Both the position numbers and the translations under genes were made by a program. From assembly GCA_932294295.1 (NCBI GenBank), contig OW028574.1, forward strand, positions 14,890,215 through 14,954,214: a DNA stretch of 64,000 bases. The letters run 5' to 3'. The notes beneath the pieces are model-generated. The model worked only from the letters and a program-made list of their open reading frames with translations, ran no database searches and was not told the origin of the DNA. Below, one piece after another: positions 62,290 to 64,000 of the stretch (the first letter of the stretch is position 1; the number at the start of each line of letters is the position of its first letter). The stretch is from Alitta virens. Taxonomy: Eukaryota > Annelida > Polychaeta > Phyllodocida > Nereididae.

Positions 62290-64000
62290 CCTGTACTAAG
62301 TTGTAAACAATATGTCATCAACTGGGTTAATCAAATTTCAGCTACTGCTTTAAAATCGTGTTTTACAACTACAGTACTTAATATATGCATAAATCAGTAA
62401 AAACAGTTGTGTCTTGTACGTGAATATCTTATTCATATCCTATGTCAACTGAAAACGAAGAGGCATCCAAGTAACTCTTCATGGTGATATTATATTGCAC
62501 TCTCATAGTCAAATTGACTATTTGTTGTTCAAATGAGTGCCAAATTTGACATCCGTCATCCTTCGGACTTGTGTTATACTGATGTAGAATGACTAAATAA
62601 AATATAACTCTCTGCTGTACAAGCAGTAGATATAATATGACTTTTCGTGTCATATTTGGTCATTGTACATTTTCTTGCAACAGCAACTTTCCATAGAGGA
62701 CTCACTACTCCGTTTAGTTTAAACATGGAGTCACTATACAGTGTGACTCCATGGTTTTAAAGAGGTAATAATACATTGTATAGATAAACAATAAAAAGAA
62801 TATGTACCCGAATATTATATATTTCAAGTACATTTCAAATGTTTCTCTATTGTAGGGACTCGGGAGACCCCTCTAGACTTTTTAAGCAAAACAGTCATAC
62901 TCTGTTGTGATTAGGCCTTGCCAGCCATCCTTGGTAATCACATCCAGCCCTTGAACCACCTTACATTACAGTGATGTTGAGGCACTCTTTGATTTCGCCG
63001 CTAATGAATTATGCCAGCATGCCCGACGCTGTGTGTTTTGGCTCCAGTGTTGTCTCATTGTAATGAATGTTAGCGGAGTAAACAGGAGATTTGCATAATT
63101 GGACGAAATGACTTCCACTGGGCTTTATTAGTGCTGTCCACCTGACATAATGACCATCGTCCACTCGCTATGGACAACTGACCACTCACTGACCAGTAAC
63201 TGACCACTGCCTCAACTATTACTCAATCCCCAGAGCCAAATTAAGGTAACCTTTGACCCTTAAAAGAGCTATTAAGGGAAGAGTTTTAAGGATGAGGCAA
63301 AGGTCAAAGTTATGATTATAAAATCTATAATATATAATATGCTTTCCTAGTATCTAGCAAAGTTGGTGGGCTGTCTTTAAGAAGAAGTTTATGGGGTATC
63401 TGTAGTCTAAAATGAAATACGAATTGAAGAATTGATTTTAGAAAGTGTGGTATATCCGTATTTCATCATTTAGAAGTAAAAGGTCAAATAACCTGTAGTC
63501 ACACCAAAAACTATTATAACACTCATGAAAATCAATGTATCTAGGTGTGTATTGTTATGGCTTCACGAAATTTATTAAAAGACCAAGTCTGATTTTATTG
63601 TTCTTGTAAGGTCTAGCTTAATCCCGCCAGTTAGAAGTAAATGGGTGTGGGCTACTGTGGAACCGTTGATTCAAATTTGAAATACCAGATGACTTTTTTG
63701 TGCTCCTGACGTTTCATCATAAGTTGAGTTGTATGACAAAATATTGCTTGAAAAATACAATGCATGATGAATTTTTAACAGGACCATTTATCACCAATGA
63801 CAGTCGAGAGTTTAAATCTACATTTGAACATATTCCAGTCTCTCGTATCCACAAAATATCATGTTACACTGCACACTCAAGGCATGCCATATTGTCAAAT
63901 AAGGGAAAGAGGACCCCAGTCTATACTTCTCATCTTCAAGGGTGTGTGCTGTCATTTCCTCTTCTAATATTGTTGTCATCATTTTTCAAGATTTCTTTTT

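Larger units (their letters stand above)
49691..64000. other. Non-coding stretch after the last recognised EHBP1 exon
   Basis: The exon ending at 49,690 stops mid-codon and mid-domain, so at least part of this is intron. The remaining bMERB helices were not found. The stretch holds SINE and MITE copies (51.1-51.8 and 56.07 kb), a CpG-rich CRE patch (54.46-54.76 kb), CTCF-like motifs (53.8-59.7 kb), six poly-G/C tracts, CAG runs near 61 kb and a 19-bp tandem repeat at 62.2 kb. Confidence 0.6.

Overview
The window is animal (metazoan) nuclear DNA: intron-rich, AT-leaning, with GT-AG introns and many tRNA-derived SINE copies, minisatellites and trinucleotide runs. Two protein-coding genes are recognisable. 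Protein similarity, gene structure and repeat style suggest a marine invertebrate, perhaps a deuterostome or lophotrochozoan. The species cannot be fixed from this sequence alone.

The main gene runs on the + strand from 11,334 to beyond the right edge. It is an EHBP1-type gene (EH-domain-binding protein 1). Twelve exons can be joined in one open frame of 2,060 nt (686 codons plus 2 nt). They encode a calponin-homology (CH) domain, a Ser/Pro-rich linker with an Asn-Pro-Phe motif, a charged helix, two related 'ERAR' coiled-coil repeats, an acidic Ser patch and the first half of the bMERB domain. The N-terminal C2 part and the end of the bMERB domain were not found; they probably lie outside the window. 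Positions 1-11,333 and 49,691-64,000 are therefore best read as long flanking introns, or intron plus intergenic DNA.

Nested antisense inside the 23-kb intron that follows CH exon 2 is a complete alpha-tubulin gene on the minus strand (ATG at 33,036-33,038, stop at 30,568-30,570). It has three exons, intact GTP-binding and catalytic residues, K40, a C-terminal Tyr, and a TATA box with a CCAAT box. The same intron holds a decayed LINE reverse-transcriptase fragment (38.1-39.4 kb) and several minisatellites. A cluster of nuclear-receptor half-sites lies upstream of the tubulin promoter.

Other landmarks are a 1.35-kb decamer satellite between the two exons that split the CH domain, a hAT-like MITE inserted inside a SINE at 51.2 kb, a CpG-rich patch with perfect CRE palindromes at 54.46-54.76 kb, and a run of CTCF-like motifs at 53.8-59.7 kb. 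The last of these includes three same-strand motifs within about 85 bp. No wholly new multi-gene system is evident; the most distinctive signals are regulatory or repeat-structural.
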